From an uncultured Selenomonadales bacterium (GTDB taxonomy: Bacteria > Bacillota > Negativicutes > Selenomonadales > Selenomonadaceae): a DNA stretch of 64,000 nt. The first letter of the stretch is position 1, and each line of letters begins with the position of its first letter. A program made the position numbers and the translations under genes. Below the pieces are notes generated by a model, which worked only from the letters and a program-made list of their open reading frames with translations, was not told the DNA's origin and searched no databases. This document shows positions 9,286 through 18,723 of the stretch, one piece after another. The DNA lies in NCBI GenBank assembly GCA_947165145.1, contig CAMUZG010000007.1, positions 1-64,000 of the forward strand, given 5' to 3'.

Positions 9286-10527
9286 ATGGAACTTAGCAAG
9301 GGACAAAAAATCCCGCTCAACGAAAATTTCCTGACGATTAAGTTTGAACGCCCCGATTCCGCGTTGGAGATTGATACGGCGGCTTTCATGACGGGCGGCG
9401 GCGGTAAAGTTGCTGGCGACGAAGATTTTGTTTTCTACGGCAACGCCCGCCACAATTCCGGCTCCGTCACGCACAACGACGACGATTCGATTGATGTTGA
9501 CTTGTCGCGCGTTCCTCGGCACGTCGAGAAAATTTCATTGACCGCAACGATTTACGACGCGGATAAACGTCGGCAGAACTTCAGCATGATTCGCAACGCA
9601 CGGCTCAAAATTTTCGGCACGAACGGCGAAATTGCAATCTTCCCGCTTGAAGATTTTACGGTGGAGACAGCGATTGTCCTCGGCGAAATTTATCGTTACA
9701 AAGGCGCGTGGAAGTTCAACGCGACGGGTGCTGGCTTCAGCGGCGGACTTGCTGCCCTGTGCAACAATTTCGGCATCGAAGTTAAAGACGCTCAACCACC
9801 CGCGCCGCCTCCGCCTGAACCGCCACGTCCGAAGATTGACACCAATCGCAATCGTTCATCGAGTCGCCGCGAAAAAATTACAATCCCGCCGCCGCCGACT
9901 GTTCGCGAAGAACCGCCTCAACCGAAGAAAGTTGAACTCCGCAAGGGGCAGAAAATCAGTTTGGTTAAACGCGGTAGCACTCTTGGCGAAATCGTCATCA
10001 ATCTCAACTGGAGCCAACCGACTAAACCGACGGGCGGATTTTTCAGCAGATTCACGGGACGCAGTGGCATTGACCTTGACTTGGCTTGCTTGTTCGAGCT
10101 CAAAGACGGCTCAATCGGTGCGGTACAGGCTCTTGGCAATCACTTCGGCGAACTCGATTATCCGCCGTACATCGCGCTTGACGGCGACGACAGAACAGGC
10201 TCCGTTGCGGCGGGCGAAACTATTCGCGTCAACGGCAAATTCGCGGACAGGATTAAACGCATTCTGATTTACACGTTCATCTACGAAGGCGCGGCGAATT
10301 GGGAAGAAGCTAAAGGCGTCGTCACCGTGAATTGTCCTGGTAGCCCCGAACTTATCGTGCGCATGGACGAGTACGGCTCCCGCAAACACACCTGCGCCAT
10401 TGCCCTGCTTGAAAACGTCGGCGGTACGTTCAGCGTCGAAAAGGTCGTTGAGTTCTTTGACGATTCCGAGCAAATGGATCGTGCGTTCGATTGGGGATTG
10501 CGCTGGACTATCGGTCACAAAGATTAA
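9286..10527 (+). CDS. terA: TerA-like protein with two TerD-type domains
   Basis: A 413-residue two-domain protein. Domain 1 (about residues 1-165) is TerD-like ([39 protein letters not shown]) but lacks the GLGWD strand. A Pro-rich linker follows ([11 protein letters not shown] and similar, residues about 170-215). Domain 2 (about 220-413) has the TerA hallmarks: [55 protein letters not shown] and a terminal AFDWGLRW. TerA proteins accompany TerD in stress-resistance clusters and carry a metal-binding beta-sandwich. The start ATG follows GGAGGTGATTCG. The next gene, a TerD copy, begins 43 bp downstream. Confidence 0.85.
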   Translation: MELSKGQKIPLNENFLTIKFERPDSALEIDTAAFMTGGGGKVAGDEDFVFYGNARHNSGSVTHNDDDSIDVDLSRVPRHVEKISLTATIYDADKRRQNFSMIRNARLKIFGTNGEIAIFPLEDFTVETAIVLGEIYRYKGAWKFNATGAGFSGGLAALCNNFGIEVKDAQPPAPPPPEPPRPKIDTNRNRSSSRREKITIPPPPTVREEPPQPKKVELRKGQKISLVKRGSTLGEIVINLNWSQPTKPTGGFFSRFTGRSGIDLDLACLFELKDGSIGAVQALGNHFGELDYPPYIALDGDDRTGSVAAGETIRVNGKFADRIKRILIYTFIYEGAANWEEAKGVVTVNCPGSPELIVRMDEYGSRKHTCAIALLENVGGTFSVEKVVEFFDDSEQMDRAFDWGLRWTIGHKD

Positions 10528-10570
10528 CGCGCGTAATGCGTGTCATAAAAATTTTTTGGGAGGAATATTT

Positions 10571-11149
10571 ATGGCTATCAGTTTGCAAAAGGGTCAGAAA
10601 GTCGACTTGACGAAGGGCAACCCTAGTCTTAAAAAACTTCTCATCGGTCTCGGCTGGGATGTCAAACGCTACGACGGCGGTTACGATTTCGACTTAGACG
10701 CGGCGGCGTTCCTGCTCGGTGCAAGCGGCAAAGTCAACAGCGACGACGATTTTGTTTTCTATAACAATCTCAAGCATAAGAGTGGCGCGGTCGAGCACAT
10801 GGGCGACAACCTCACTGGCGAAGGCGAAGGCGACGACGAACAGATTAAAATCGACCTCAGCAAAGTTCCCGCGAACGTCGAGAAGATTGACTTCACCGTC
10901 ACGATTTACGACGCAGACGCTCGCAAGCAGAAATTCGGTCAAGTCGAGAACGCTTACATTCGCGTAGTCGACGACGAGACCGGCAAGGAACTTATCCGCT
11001 ACGACCTCGGCGAAGATTTTTCAATCGAGACGGCTGTTGTTGTCGGCGAAATTTATCGCAATAAAGGCGAATGGAAGTTCAATGCAATCGGTTCGGGCTG
11101 GAGCGGCGGTTTGGCGGCTCTCGGCAAAAACTACGGCGTCAACGTGTAA
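10571..11149 (+). CDS. terD: TerD family protein (third copy)
   Basis: A 192-residue TerD protein with all family motifs ([63 protein letters not shown]). It is nearly collinear and very similar to the first copy at 3034, including the leader GGGAGGAATATTT before the ATG, so the two arose by duplication at the two ends of the cluster. The ORF-track start is 57 codons upstream within the terA gene and is not used. It is the last gene of the cluster; a heptamer repeat and an intrinsic terminator follow. Confidence 0.93.
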   Translation: MAISLQKGQKVDLTKGNPSLKKLLIGLGWDVKRYDGGYDFDLDAAAFLLGASGKVNSDDDFVFYNNLKHKSGAVEHMGDNLTGEGEGDDEQIKIDLSKVPANVEKIDFTVTIYDADARKQKFGQVENAYIRVVDDETGKELIRYDLGEDFSIETAVVVGEIYRNKGEWKFNAIGSGWSGGLAALGKNYGVNV

Positions 11150-11204
11150 AATCAATTAGGAATTAGGAATTTGGAATGTGGAATTTAATTTCATACTCCA
11201 AATA
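11150..11204. repeat. Heptamer-type intergenic repeat
   Basis: Tandem AATTAGGAATTAGGAATT-like units follow the terD stop codon directly and precede the terminator. Confidence 0.65.
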
Positions 11205-11208
11205 AAAA

Positions 11209-11240
11209 AGTCCCCCGCAATTTCGCAGGGGATTTTTTTT
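11209..11240 (+). terminator. Intrinsic terminator of the ter cluster
   Basis: A stem of CCCC-C-GC / GC-A-GGGG around a short AATTTC loop is followed by eight T. An A-run precedes it. It ends the ter operon just before the promoter of the next gene. Confidence 0.8.
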
Positions 11241-11242
11241 CG

Positions 11243-11271
11243 TTGACACTGCGCGGGCAGAATTATAAAAT
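11243..11271 (+). promoter_or_regulatory. Promoter of the activase-like giant gene
   Basis: TTGACA (11243-11248), a 17-bp spacer and TAAAAT (11266-11271); an overlapping TATAAA at 15 bp spacing is an alternative -10. It sits directly behind the terminator and 25 bp before the start codon. Confidence 0.7.
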
Positions 11272-11295
11272 TACCGGCGGCGAGGTGATTTTTTT

Positions 11296-14200
11296 ATGAG
11301 AGTCGGAATCGACATCGGCTCCACGACGATTAAACTTGTCGTCATGGACGAGCAACGACTTATCTTCAAAAATTATGCGCGACATTTCTCCGAGATTGGT
11401 AACGCGCTTACAAATTCATTAACGTCGCTGAAGAACATTATCGGCGAAAAAACTTTCAAAATCGCATTGGCAGGTTCGGCGGGCATGGGTATCGCGAAAA
11501 AAATTTCGTTGCCCTTCGTGCAGGAAGTTATCGCCTGTCAACGCGCTGTCGAAGAATTTATTCCGCAGACAAATACCGTCGTCGAACTCGGCGGCGAGGA
11601 CGCGAAGATAATTTATCTCGGCAACGCGCCTGAAGTCCGCATGAACGGCGTCTGCGCGGGCGGCACGGGCTCATTTATCGACCACATGGCAAGCTTGCTG
11701 TCGACGGACGCACTCGGCTTGAACGCGTTGGCGGAAAAAGGTAAACAGCTGTACACGATTGCATCACGTTGCGGCGTCTTCGCGAAGACCGACATTCAAG
11801 CACTGATGAACGACGGCGCAAAGAAAACCGACATCGCGCTATCAATCTTCCAAGCGGTCGTCAATCAGACAATCGGCAACTTGGCGCAAGGTCGTCCAAT
11901 TAACGGCAACGTCGCATTCCTAGGCGGACCGCTACACTTCCTGCCCGAACTCAAAAAACGTTTCGTCGAGACACTCGGACTTTCTCAATCGGAAGTCGTC
12001 GACACGCCCGACGGAAATTTTTTTGTGTCAATGGGCGCGGCACTCAGCGACGAAGCTAAAGATTTTTCGTTGGCTCAGCTTGAAGAATCAATCGCGCGTT
12101 CGGAAGAGTCTGCACGTTCCGAAACTCGCAAAGCTGATTTTATTCTGTTCAATGACGCCGCCGATTATCAAAGTTTCAAAGCTCGACACGACAAAGCCAA
12201 AGTCAAGCGCGGCGACCTGTCGACTTACAGCGGGAAAATTTTCGTCGGCATTGACGCGGGCTCCACGACAACGAAGATTTGCGCTATCGGCGAAGATAAG
12301 CAGATTCTTTACACGAATTACGGCTCCAACGAGGGCGCACCGTTGAAAATCGTCGTCAATCAGATTCGCGACTTGTACGCCAAAATTCCCGCGACTGCGA
12401 CGATTGCCGGCGTCTACACCACGGGCTACGGCGAGGCGATTGTCAAGGCTGCTCTTCACGCTGACGGTTCCGAAGTCGAGACATTCGCTCATTTGACTGC
12501 CGCGCAGGAATTTTGTCCCAACGTGTCGTTTGTGCTGGACATCGGCGGACAGGATATGAAATGTTTCTTCGTCAAGGACGGCACAATCGGCAACATCACG
12601 CTCAACGAGGCTTGTAGCGCGGGTTGTGGCAGTTTCATTCAAAATTTCGCGCAAGGTTTGAACATGACGGTCGGCGACTTCGCGGGCAAAGCTTTGACTG
12701 CTGATGCTCCCGTTGACTTGGGCACACGCTGTACGGTTTTCATGAACTCGAAGGTCAAACAGGCTCAAAAGGACGGTGCGACTGTCGGCGACATTTCTGC
12801 GGGTATCGCGCTCAGCGTCATCAAGAACGCGCTGTTTAAAGTCATGCAACTCAAGAACGTCGACGATCTTGGCGAAAATATCGTCGTGCAGGGCGGAACA
12901 TTTTACAACGACGCAGTGCTCCGTTCGATTGAAAAAATTCTGAACCGTGAAGTCATTCGCCCAGACATCGCCGGCTTGATGGGTGCTTACGGAGCCGCAA
13001 TTCTTGCTCGCGAAAACTGCGCGGGTTGCTCAAAACTTTTGTCGGCTGATGAGCTGGAAAATTTTTCTGTCGTCACGAAAAGCTATCGTTGCGGGCGTTG
13101 CGGCAATAACTGCTTGATAACCATGCAGAAATTCCCCGACGGCGGCAAATATTTCACGGGCAATCGTTGTGAGCGCGGCGTCGGCAACAAGCCCAAAGCT
13201 GATTCCGAAGTCCCCAACGCATTTGCTTACAAATATCGGCGCGTCTTCGATTATCAGCCGCTCGACAATCCTAAACGCGGTACAATCGGCATTCCGCGCA
13301 CGCTCAACATCTACGAAGATTATCCGTTCTGGCACACGCTGTTGACGGAATTGGGTTATCGCGTCGAATTGTCCGCGAAGTCGTCCGCGCAGATTTTCTA
13401 CAAAGGCATTGCGACGATACCGAGCGATTCGCTGTGTTATCCCGCAAAGCTTGCTCATGGTCACGTCATGGATTTGGTTGAACGCGGCTTGACGAAAATT
13501 TTTTATCCGTGCGACCTGTACAATTTCGACACGCGGTCGGATAATTTTTACAACTGCCCGATTGTCGCGAGCTACCCCGAGAACATTCGCAACAACATGG
13601 ACATCTTGCGCGAACGTGGTATCAAATTTATTCAACCGTTCTTGCCCGTCCACGACATGCGCAAATTAAAAAAGCGTCTTGCCGAGGAATTTGCCTTCGA
13701 CGGCGTGACGCGTGCTGAAATTTCTTTTGCTGTCGACAAGGCGGCGGCTGAACTTGAACGTTATCGGCGCGACGTGCAAAATTTCGGCGACGAACTTTTG
13801 AAACGCATTCAACGCACGGGCGAACATGCAATCCTGCTCGTCGGGCGACCGTATCACATCGACCCCGAAATCAATCACGGTATCGCGGAAATGATTCAGT
13901 CGTACAACCTGCCGATTTTGTCGGAGGACATGGTTTATCACGTGCCAGTTGACGCGCCGAAAATTTCCGTCGTCAATCAGTGGAGCTATCACGCCAGACT
14001 TTATCACGCGGCACAATTCGCGGCGCAAAATCCAAACGTCACGCTGATTCAATTAAGTTCGTTCGGTTGCGGACTCGACGCGCTGACAATCGAACAGGTC
14101 AAAGAAATTTTGGAGTCGCACGGACGGATTTACACAATGATTAAGCTTGACGAGGTCTCGAATCTCGGCGCGGCACGAATTAGATTGCGTTCACTGCTTG

Positions 14201-15492
14201 CGGCTTTGAAACGTCGTACGCCCGTCACATACACGCCGAAAATTTTCCCTGAACGTCCGCACTTCACCGCCGACTGCAAAGCTAAACACACAATCCTTGC
14301 GCCGGAAATGGCACCGATTCATTTCGAGCTGGTTCAAACGGTTTTGCGGAAGTACGGCTACAAAGTCATGATACCGCCTCTGCCCGACAAAGCGGCAATC
14401 GATTTGGGCTTGCGTTACGTCAACAACGAAATGTGTTACCCTGCAATCGTCGTGGCGGGACAAATGTTAGCGGCTTTGAAATCTGGCGACTGCGACCCCG
14501 ACAACACGTCGATAATTTTGTTCCAAACGTGCGGCGCGTGTCGTGCGACCAATTACATCAGCGTCTTGCGGCGGGCGTTGAAGTTCGCGGGCTTCGGTCA
14601 AGTGCCGGTCTTCGCGTGCTGGGGTCTGCCCGATGAAACCGACGCTTTCGAGTTGAGCCGCGATTGTCTCATGGACGCGATTAAAGCTTCTGTTTACGGC
14701 GACTTGCTCCAAAACGTCAGCAACCGCATGAGACCGTATGAAATTCATCGCGGGGAGACGGATAATTTATTTGCCGAGTGCATGACGCTTGCCAAGAACG
14801 ATTTGCTTAACGGCAACTACTTGAGCTATCGGCGCAACGTCCGCGAAATTGTTCGGAAGTTCGACGCCATTGCGATTGATGAGACGATTCGCAAGCCGCG
14901 TGTCGGTATCGTCGGGGAAATTTTGGTGAAGTATCACCCCGTTGCCAACAACTTTATCGAAAAAATTTTGCACGACGAAGGCGCGGAAGTCGTCATGCCT
15001 GATTTCGTCGACTTCTTCCTTTACGTCGCTTACGATTCTATTGTCAAGCGCGAACTTCTCAACGGCAGTCGCAAAGATAAATTGTTCGCCGAAATTTTTA
15101 TTCAGTTCATTGAATTTTTTCGTCGCCCGATGAAAAACGCGCTCAAGGATTCCAAACATTTCCGCGCACCACACGCCATTAAACACACTGCGGAATTGGC
15201 AAGCCGATTCGTGAGCAACGGCAATTTGGCGGGCGAAGGTTGGCTCATTTGCGGCGAAATGGTTGCGTTGATTGAAGAGGACATCAGGAATATCATCTGC
15301 TTGAGTCCATTCGCGTGCCTCCCGAATCACATCATTGCAAAGGGCGTCATGCACACCTTGCGCGAGAACTTCGACAACGTGAACGTCACGGCGATTGACT
15401 GCGACGCGGGCTCTTCGGAAGTCAATCAGCTCAACCGTATTAAACTTATGCTCAGTGTCGCGAAAAAATTTTTGCCGCAAAGGAGGCGATAA
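11296..15492 (+). CDS. Acyl-CoA dehydratase activase-related protein (BcrAD/BadFG, DUF2229, HgdB-like fusion)
   Basis: A 1398-residue multidomain protein of the 2-hydroxyglutaryl-CoA dehydratase activator family. Domain 1 (about 1-270) is an ASKHA ATPase (VGIDIGSTTIK, CAGGTGSFIDHM). Domain 2 (about 315-580) repeats the fold (VGIDAGSTTTK, NEACSAGCGSFI, DLGTRCTVFMNSKV). A Cys cluster follows (CAGCS, then CGRCGNNC, about 575-610). A DUF2229-type domain (about 655-880) begins IGIPRTLNIYEDYPFW. The C-terminal third resembles HgdB-type dehydratase subunits, with conserved Cys. Family knowledge: such activators hold a [4Fe-4S] cluster and drive ATP-dependent electron transfer. The substrate of these long fusions is not established, and no CoA-transferase or dehydratase partner is encoded nearby. 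The ATG follows GAGGTGA, and a strong promoter precedes it. Confidence 0.88.
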   Translation: MRVGIDIGSTTIKLVVMDEQRLIFKNYARHFSEIGNALTNSLTSLKNIIGEKTFKIALAGSAGMGIAKKISLPFVQEVIACQRAVEEFIPQTNTVVELGGEDAKIIYLGNAPEVRMNGVCAGGTGSFIDHMASLLSTDALGLNALAEKGKQLYTIASRCGVFAKTDIQALMNDGAKKTDIALSIFQAVVNQTIGNLAQGRPINGNVAFLGGPLHFLPELKKRFVETLGLSQSEVVDTPDGNFFVSMGAALSDEAKDFSLAQLEESIARSEESARSETRKADFILFNDAADYQSFKARHDKAKVKRGDLSTYSGKIFVGIDAGSTTTKICAIGEDKQILYTNYGSNEGAPLKIVVNQIRDLYAKIPATATIAGVYTTGYGEAIVKAALHADGSEVETFAHLTAAQEFCPNVSFVLDIGGQDMKCFFVKDGTIGNITLNEACSAGCGSFIQNFAQGLNMTVGDFAGKALTADAPVDLGTRCTVFMNSKVKQAQKDGATVGDISAGIALSVIKNALFKVMQLKNVDDLGENIVVQGGTFYNDAVLRSIEKILNREVIRPDIAGLMGAYGAAILARENCAGCSKLLSADELENFSVVTKSYRCGRCGNNCLITMQKFPDGGKYFTGNRCERGVGNKPKADSEVPNAFAYKYRRVFDYQPLDNPKRGTIGIPRTLNIYEDYPFWHTLLTELGYRVELSAKSSAQIFYKGIATIPSDSLCYPAKLAHGHVMDLVERGLTKIFYPCDLYNFDTRSDNFYNCPIVASYPENIRNNMDILRERGIKFIQPFLPVHDMRKLKKRLAEEFAFDGVTRAEISFAVDKAAAELERYRRDVQNFGDELLKRIQRTGEHAILLVGRPYHIDPEINHGIAEMIQSYNLPILSEDMVYHVPVDAPKISVVNQWSYHARLYHAAQFAAQNPNVTLIQLSSFGCGLDALTIEQVKEILESHGRIYTMIKLDEVSNLGAARIRLRSLLAALKRRTPVTYTPKIFPERPHFTADCKAKHTILAPEMAPIHFELVQTVLRKYGYKVMIPPLPDKAAIDLGLRYVNNEMCYPAIVVAGQMLAALKSGDCDPDNTSIILFQTCGACRATNYISVLRRALKFAGFGQVPVFACWGLPDETDAFELSRDCLMDAIKASVYGDLLQNVSNRMRPYEIHRGETDNLFAECMTLAKNDLLNGNYLSYRRNVREIVRKFDAIAIDETIRKPRVGIVGEILVKYHPVANNFIEKILHDEGAEVVMPDFVDFFLYVAYDSIVKRELLNGSRKDKLFAEIFIQFIEFFRRPMKNALKDSKHFRAPHAIKHTAELASRFVSNGNLAGEGWLICGEMVALIEEDIRNIICLSPFACLPNHIIAKGVMHTLRENFDNVNVTAIDCDAGSSEVNQLNRIKLMLSVAKKFLPQRRR

Positions 15493-15493
15493 C

Positions 15494-15754
15494 ATGGATC
15501 TTCAAACGGTCAATCAAGAGAACTTCGACATCAGCAAGCCGATAAATCTTGCGCCGCGTGAAATGACGCTTTTCAAATCGGAACTTGACAAGCAATTCGC
15601 GGAAGGCAACGGCGTCAACATTTTGAAAGCACTGCACAATGCTTTTTATCTGGCAGGATTGGAACGAAGCATAAAACAATTTGACGAAGGCAAAGTCGTA
15701 CAATTTACCGCCGAACAATGGGAGGCTTTCGTCAATGAACAAAACCTTCTCTGA
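15494..15754 (+). CDS. Putative antitoxin of the YoeB-type pair
   Basis: An 86-residue protein starting 1 bp after the preceding stop (ATG at 15494 behind AGGAGG). It overlaps the downstream toxin gene by 20 bp, the usual layout of an antitoxin. Its sequence does not show the MNAIxYSExR-type start of YefM. The middle is helical, and the C-terminus (a segment like LERSIKQFDEGKVVQF) resembles the toxin-wrapping tail seen in many Phd/YefM/RelB-type antitoxins. The role is therefore inferred from gene order and tail, not from a recognised DNA-binding domain. The ORF-track start lies 33 codons upstream inside the previous gene and is not used. Confidence 0.65.
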   Translation: MDLQTVNQENFDISKPINLAPREMTLFKSELDKQFAEGNGVNILKALHNAFYLAGLERSIKQFDEGKVVQFTAEQWEAFVNEQNLL

Positions 15755-15998
15755 AAAGGCTTTTGAGCAATACATCTATTGGCAAACGCAAGACCGCAAG
15801 ACGCTCAAGCGCATTAACGATTTGATTAAGGACATCGAACGCAACGGGGTCGATAAAGGTATCGGCAAGCCCGAACTTCTCAAGCACGAACTTGCTGGAC
15901 ATTGGTCGCGGCGCATAGATGATGCCAATCGTCTCGTTTACAAAATTGATGAACACGGGTCGCTCCGAATCGAATATTGCAAAGGTCATTATGAATAA
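15735..15998 (+). CDS. yoeB: YoeB/Txe family toxin (ribosome-dependent mRNA interferase)
   Basis: An 87-residue RelE-superfamily toxin that cleaves mRNA in the ribosomal A site. The sequence is typical of YoeB/Txe: an N-terminal FSEKAFEQYIYWQTQD, then KRINDLIKDIERN, GKPELLKHELAGHWSRRID, NRLVYKI and a terminal CKGHYE. The glutamate of KHEL, the arginine of SRRI and the terminal His-Tyr correspond to the catalytic set known for YoeB. The start is the ATG at 15735, which overlaps the antitoxin gene by 20 bp; the ORF-track start is inside the antitoxin. An intrinsic terminator follows 7 bp after the stop. Full length, no sign of decay. Confidence 0.92.
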   Translation: MNKTFSEKAFEQYIYWQTQDRKTLKRINDLIKDIERNGVDKGIGKPELLKHELAGHWSRRIDDANRLVYKIDEHGSLRIEYCKGHYE

Positions 15999-16002
15999 AA
16001 AT

Positions 16003-16033
16003 TTCTCCCGCCAAACACGACGGGAGTTTTTTG
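16003..16033 (+). terminator. Intrinsic terminator after yoeB
   Basis: CTCCCG, a 10-nt loop, CGGGAG, then a T-run. The following promoter begins within the T-run. Confidence 0.8.
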
Positions 16034-16062
16034 TTGACAGGAAAAATTTTCTGCGTGATAAT
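16034..16062 (+). promoter_or_regulatory. Promoter of the ClC gene
   Basis: TTGACA (16034-16039), a 17-bp spacer, then GATAAT (16057-16062): a near-consensus sigma-70-type promoter immediately after the yoeB terminator. The leader before the TTG start would be only about 15-20 nt. Confidence 0.8.
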
Positions 16063-16084
16063 CGCCGGCAAGGAGATGATTTTG

Positions 16085-17431
16085 TTGAGCAAACGACGAT
16101 TGCTGCACGTGCGATTGTTCCTTGAAGGCGCGGTCGTCGGAATTGGTACGGGCGTTGTCGTGGCGATGTTGCGGTTCCTGCTCGACGTGGCGGACATTTA
16201 TCGCCCGCTGATCTTCGCGAAAATCGACAGCCTCGGAAAAATTTTGTTGGCAATCGGCGTGATGATTTTGCTTGCGGCGATTCTGTCGAAAATAATTTCA
16301 CTCGACGCACAAGTCGCGGGCAGTGGCATTCCGCAAATAAAAAAAATTTTGCAGGGACGAGCGCAGATGTTCAAACCGTTCCGACTGCTTGCCATAAAAT
16401 TTTTCGCAACGATAACGGCAATCGGCGCGGGCATGTCACTCGGTCGCGCGGGAATCAGCGTGCAATTCGGCGCGGCAATCGGCAATTTCTTCACGAAAAT
16501 TTTCCACGCGGGACAATCACGTCATGCAATCGTCGAAGGAAATTTTTTGTTGACGGCGGGCGCAGGCGCAGGTTTGGCGGCAATATTCAACGCTCCGCTC
16601 GCGGGGCTGATTTTTTGCATTGAAGAGTTTCGACAAAGATTTTCGCAGGAAATTTTAATCGTGACGATAACCGCGACCGTGACGGCGTCATTTCTCGTGA
16701 AAATTGTGTTCGGTGTGCGACCGGTTTTCGAGACAATCACCGCGACACCGCTGACGATGCCCGCAGTGATGACGTTGCCGAATTTGGAAATGGTGACCGC
16801 GATGAGTGCCGCACCGATAAAATTTTTCGGGCTGTTCATGTCGCTCGGAATTTTGTGCGGACTTATCGGCGCAATGTTCTCCAAAGCGTTGATCTTCGCG
16901 CTCGACGCTTACGACGACTTGAAACTTTTCGGCGTGAAAAGATTCGCAATCCCGCTACTGTTGGCAATCCCGCTCGGAATAAAACTTCCGCAAGTGCTCG
17001 GTTGCGGCAACGTGCTTGTCGACGAACTGCTGATTTCGCACACCGCGCTAAGTCTGCTGATAATTTTGCTTGTCGGGAAAATTTTGTACACGTTGATTTG
17101 TTTCGGCACGAACGCGCCCGGCGGATTGTTCTTGCCCGTGCTGGTTATCGGCGCACTTGTCGGCAACATCTTCGCGCGCGTCGGCAACGGTCTGCACATC
17201 TTCACGGCAGATTGGACGACGCTGTTTATAATCTTCGGAATGGCGGCATTCTTCGCGGCGGTGGTCAAGGCACCGATAACGGGCAGCATTTTGATTTTGG
17301 AGCTTACGGGACAATTTGAACATCTCGTCGGCTTGATTGTGGTGAGCGGCGCGGCATTTCTCGTATCCGATTTGTGCGGCGGCAAACCGATTTTCTCCGC
17401 CCTACTCGAACGTTCGCAAGACAAAAGGTGA
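16085..17431 (+). CDS. ClC family anion channel/transporter
   Basis: A 448-residue inner-membrane ClC protein with about a dozen hydrophobic segments. Diagnostic motifs: AGSGIPQIKK (Cl-coordinating GSGIP), then LGRAGISVQFGAAIG where well-studied transporters have GREGPTVQ, CIEEFRQRF (the internal proton glutamate region), and APGGLFLPVL (GGIFAP equivalent). The gating glutamate of the GREGP motif is alanine here (A122), so proton-coupled exchange may be lost or altered. The TTG at 16085 fits AGGAGATGA at the right distance; the upstream TTG of the ORF track overlaps the promoter. The MFS gene begins 4 bp after its stop. Confidence 0.9.
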   Translation: MSKRRLLHVRLFLEGAVVGIGTGVVVAMLRFLLDVADIYRPLIFAKIDSLGKILLAIGVMILLAAILSKIISLDAQVAGSGIPQIKKILQGRAQMFKPFRLLAIKFFATITAIGAGMSLGRAGISVQFGAAIGNFFTKIFHAGQSRHAIVEGNFLLTAGAGAGLAAIFNAPLAGLIFCIEEFRQRFSQEILIVTITATVTASFLVKIVFGVRPVFETITATPLTMPAVMTLPNLEMVTAMSAAPIKFFGLFMSLGILCGLIGAMFSKALIFALDAYDDLKLFGVKRFAIPLLLAIPLGIKLPQVLGCGNVLVDELLISHTALSLLIILLVGKILYTLICFGTNAPGGLFLPVLVIGALVGNIFARVGNGLHIFTADWTTLFIIFGMAAFFAAVVKAPITGSILILELTGQFEHLVGLIVVSGAAFLVSDLCGGKPIFSALLERSQDKR

Positions 17432-17435
17432 TTGA

Positions 17436-18656
17436 ATGAGACGACAAAAATTTTTGACGTTGCCGGCAATGATAGCGTACTTGACTTATATCGGAATGTT
17501 CGTGCCGCTGTCGACGGATTTGTATTTGCCCGCGTTACCAGAAATGGGCAACTACTTCGCGGCAAGCGAATTCCTCGTCGGTTTGACGTTGACGATATTT
17601 TTTTTCGTGTTCGCGGTGAGCATGATATTATTCGGACCGTTGAGCGACAAATTCGGCAGGCGACCGATTTTGATTTTCGGCGCGGCGATTTACACGGCGG
17701 CATCATTTGCCTGCGCGGTCTCGGCGGACATTTACTTTTTATTGGCGGGCAGATTTTTTCAAGCAGTCGGTTCGGGCGCATTGATAACGGTTGCAACGGC
17801 GGTGATTAAAGATTGTTTCCGTGGTCGGCTCATGACGAAAATTTTGGCGATAACGCAGGCGTTGAGCGTGATAGCTCCGATGGGTGCTCCACTTATCGGC
17901 GGCGTGCTGTTGACGTTCACTGATTGGCGTGGCGCGTTCTACCTGCTGACGATTTTGGGCGCGTTGAATTTGTTCGTGTCATTTTTATTTTGCGAAACAT
18001 TGCCCGAAGAAAGATGTTATCGCGGCGACGTTTTACACTCGTTGACATTGCTCGGCGTCGTTGCGCGAAAAAAATATTTCATGGCGGTACTGCTGATGTT
18101 CGCGATTTTGTCGACACCGTACATGGCGTACTTGAGCGCGTCGGCGTTCATCTACGTCGAACAATTTTCGCTGACCGCACAGCAATACAGCTATCTTTTC
18201 GCGGTGAACTCGGCGGCGTCTATCGCAGGTCCGATTATCTTCCTCAAACTGAAAAATATTTTGTCGAACGTCGGGATTTTGCGGCTGACCTTCTTCGTGT
18301 CGATGTTGAGCGGAATTTTGGTGCTGAACGTCGGAAATTTCGGCGCGATAATATTTTTGCTGACGTTCGTGCCGTTCACGATGATTGGTTCCGTGTCGCG
18401 CCCGTTCGCAATGGATCTTCTCCTACTCGAAGCAAAAGAGAACGTCGGGACGGCGTCATCAATGATAAATTTTGTGCCGACACTTTTCGGTAGCGCGGGC
18501 ATGATGCTCGGCACGTTGCCTTGGTGGAATTTTGTCGACGGGCTCGGCATAATCATCGTAACGGCGACGGCGTTATCGTTAATGCTGTGGATTTTGATTA
18601 GGCGCAGACATTTCGGCTCGGCTCGACAATCCGCAAGCGACGTTGTTAACAATTAG
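17436..18656 (+). CDS. MFS drug efflux transporter, Bcr/CflA type
   Basis: A 406-residue major facilitator with about 12 hydrophobic segments that exports small molecules against the proton gradient. An early DLYLPALPEM motif and GPLSDKFGRRPIL (motif A between helices 2 and 3) are typical of the Bcr/CflA subgroup (DHA1). A region like LAGRFFQAVGSGALITVATAVIKD matches helix 4 of that group. It is co-transcribed with the ClC gene (4 bp gap). The substrate is not predictable; bicyclomycin, chloramphenicol or sulfonamide-type export is known only for relatives. A heptamer repeat and a bidirectional terminator follow. Confidence 0.9.
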   Translation: MRRQKFLTLPAMIAYLTYIGMFVPLSTDLYLPALPEMGNYFAASEFLVGLTLTIFFFVFAVSMILFGPLSDKFGRRPILIFGAAIYTAASFACAVSADIYFLLAGRFFQAVGSGALITVATAVIKDCFRGRLMTKILAITQALSVIAPMGAPLIGGVLLTFTDWRGAFYLLTILGALNLFVSFLFCETLPEERCYRGDVLHSLTLLGVVARKKYFMAVLLMFAILSTPYMAYLSASAFIYVEQFSLTAQQYSYLFAVNSAASIAGPIIFLKLKNILSNVGILRLTFFVSMLSGILVLNVGNFGAIIFLLTFVPFTMIGSVSRPFAMDLLLLEAKENVGTASSMINFVPTLFGSAGMMLGTLPWWNFVDGLGIIIVTATALSLMLWILIRRRHFGSARQSASDVVNN

Positions 18657-18722
18657 GAATGTGGAATGTGGAATTAAAAAGCACGTCACGATTCCTAATT
18701 CCTAATTTCAAATTCCAAATCG
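18650..18722. repeat. Heptamer-type intergenic repeat, inverted arrangement
   Basis: AATTAGGAATGTGGAATGTGGAATT on one side and ATTCCTAATTCCTAATTTCAAATTCC on the other: units in both orientations around a short unique core. Confidence 0.65.
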
Positions 18723-18723
18723 G

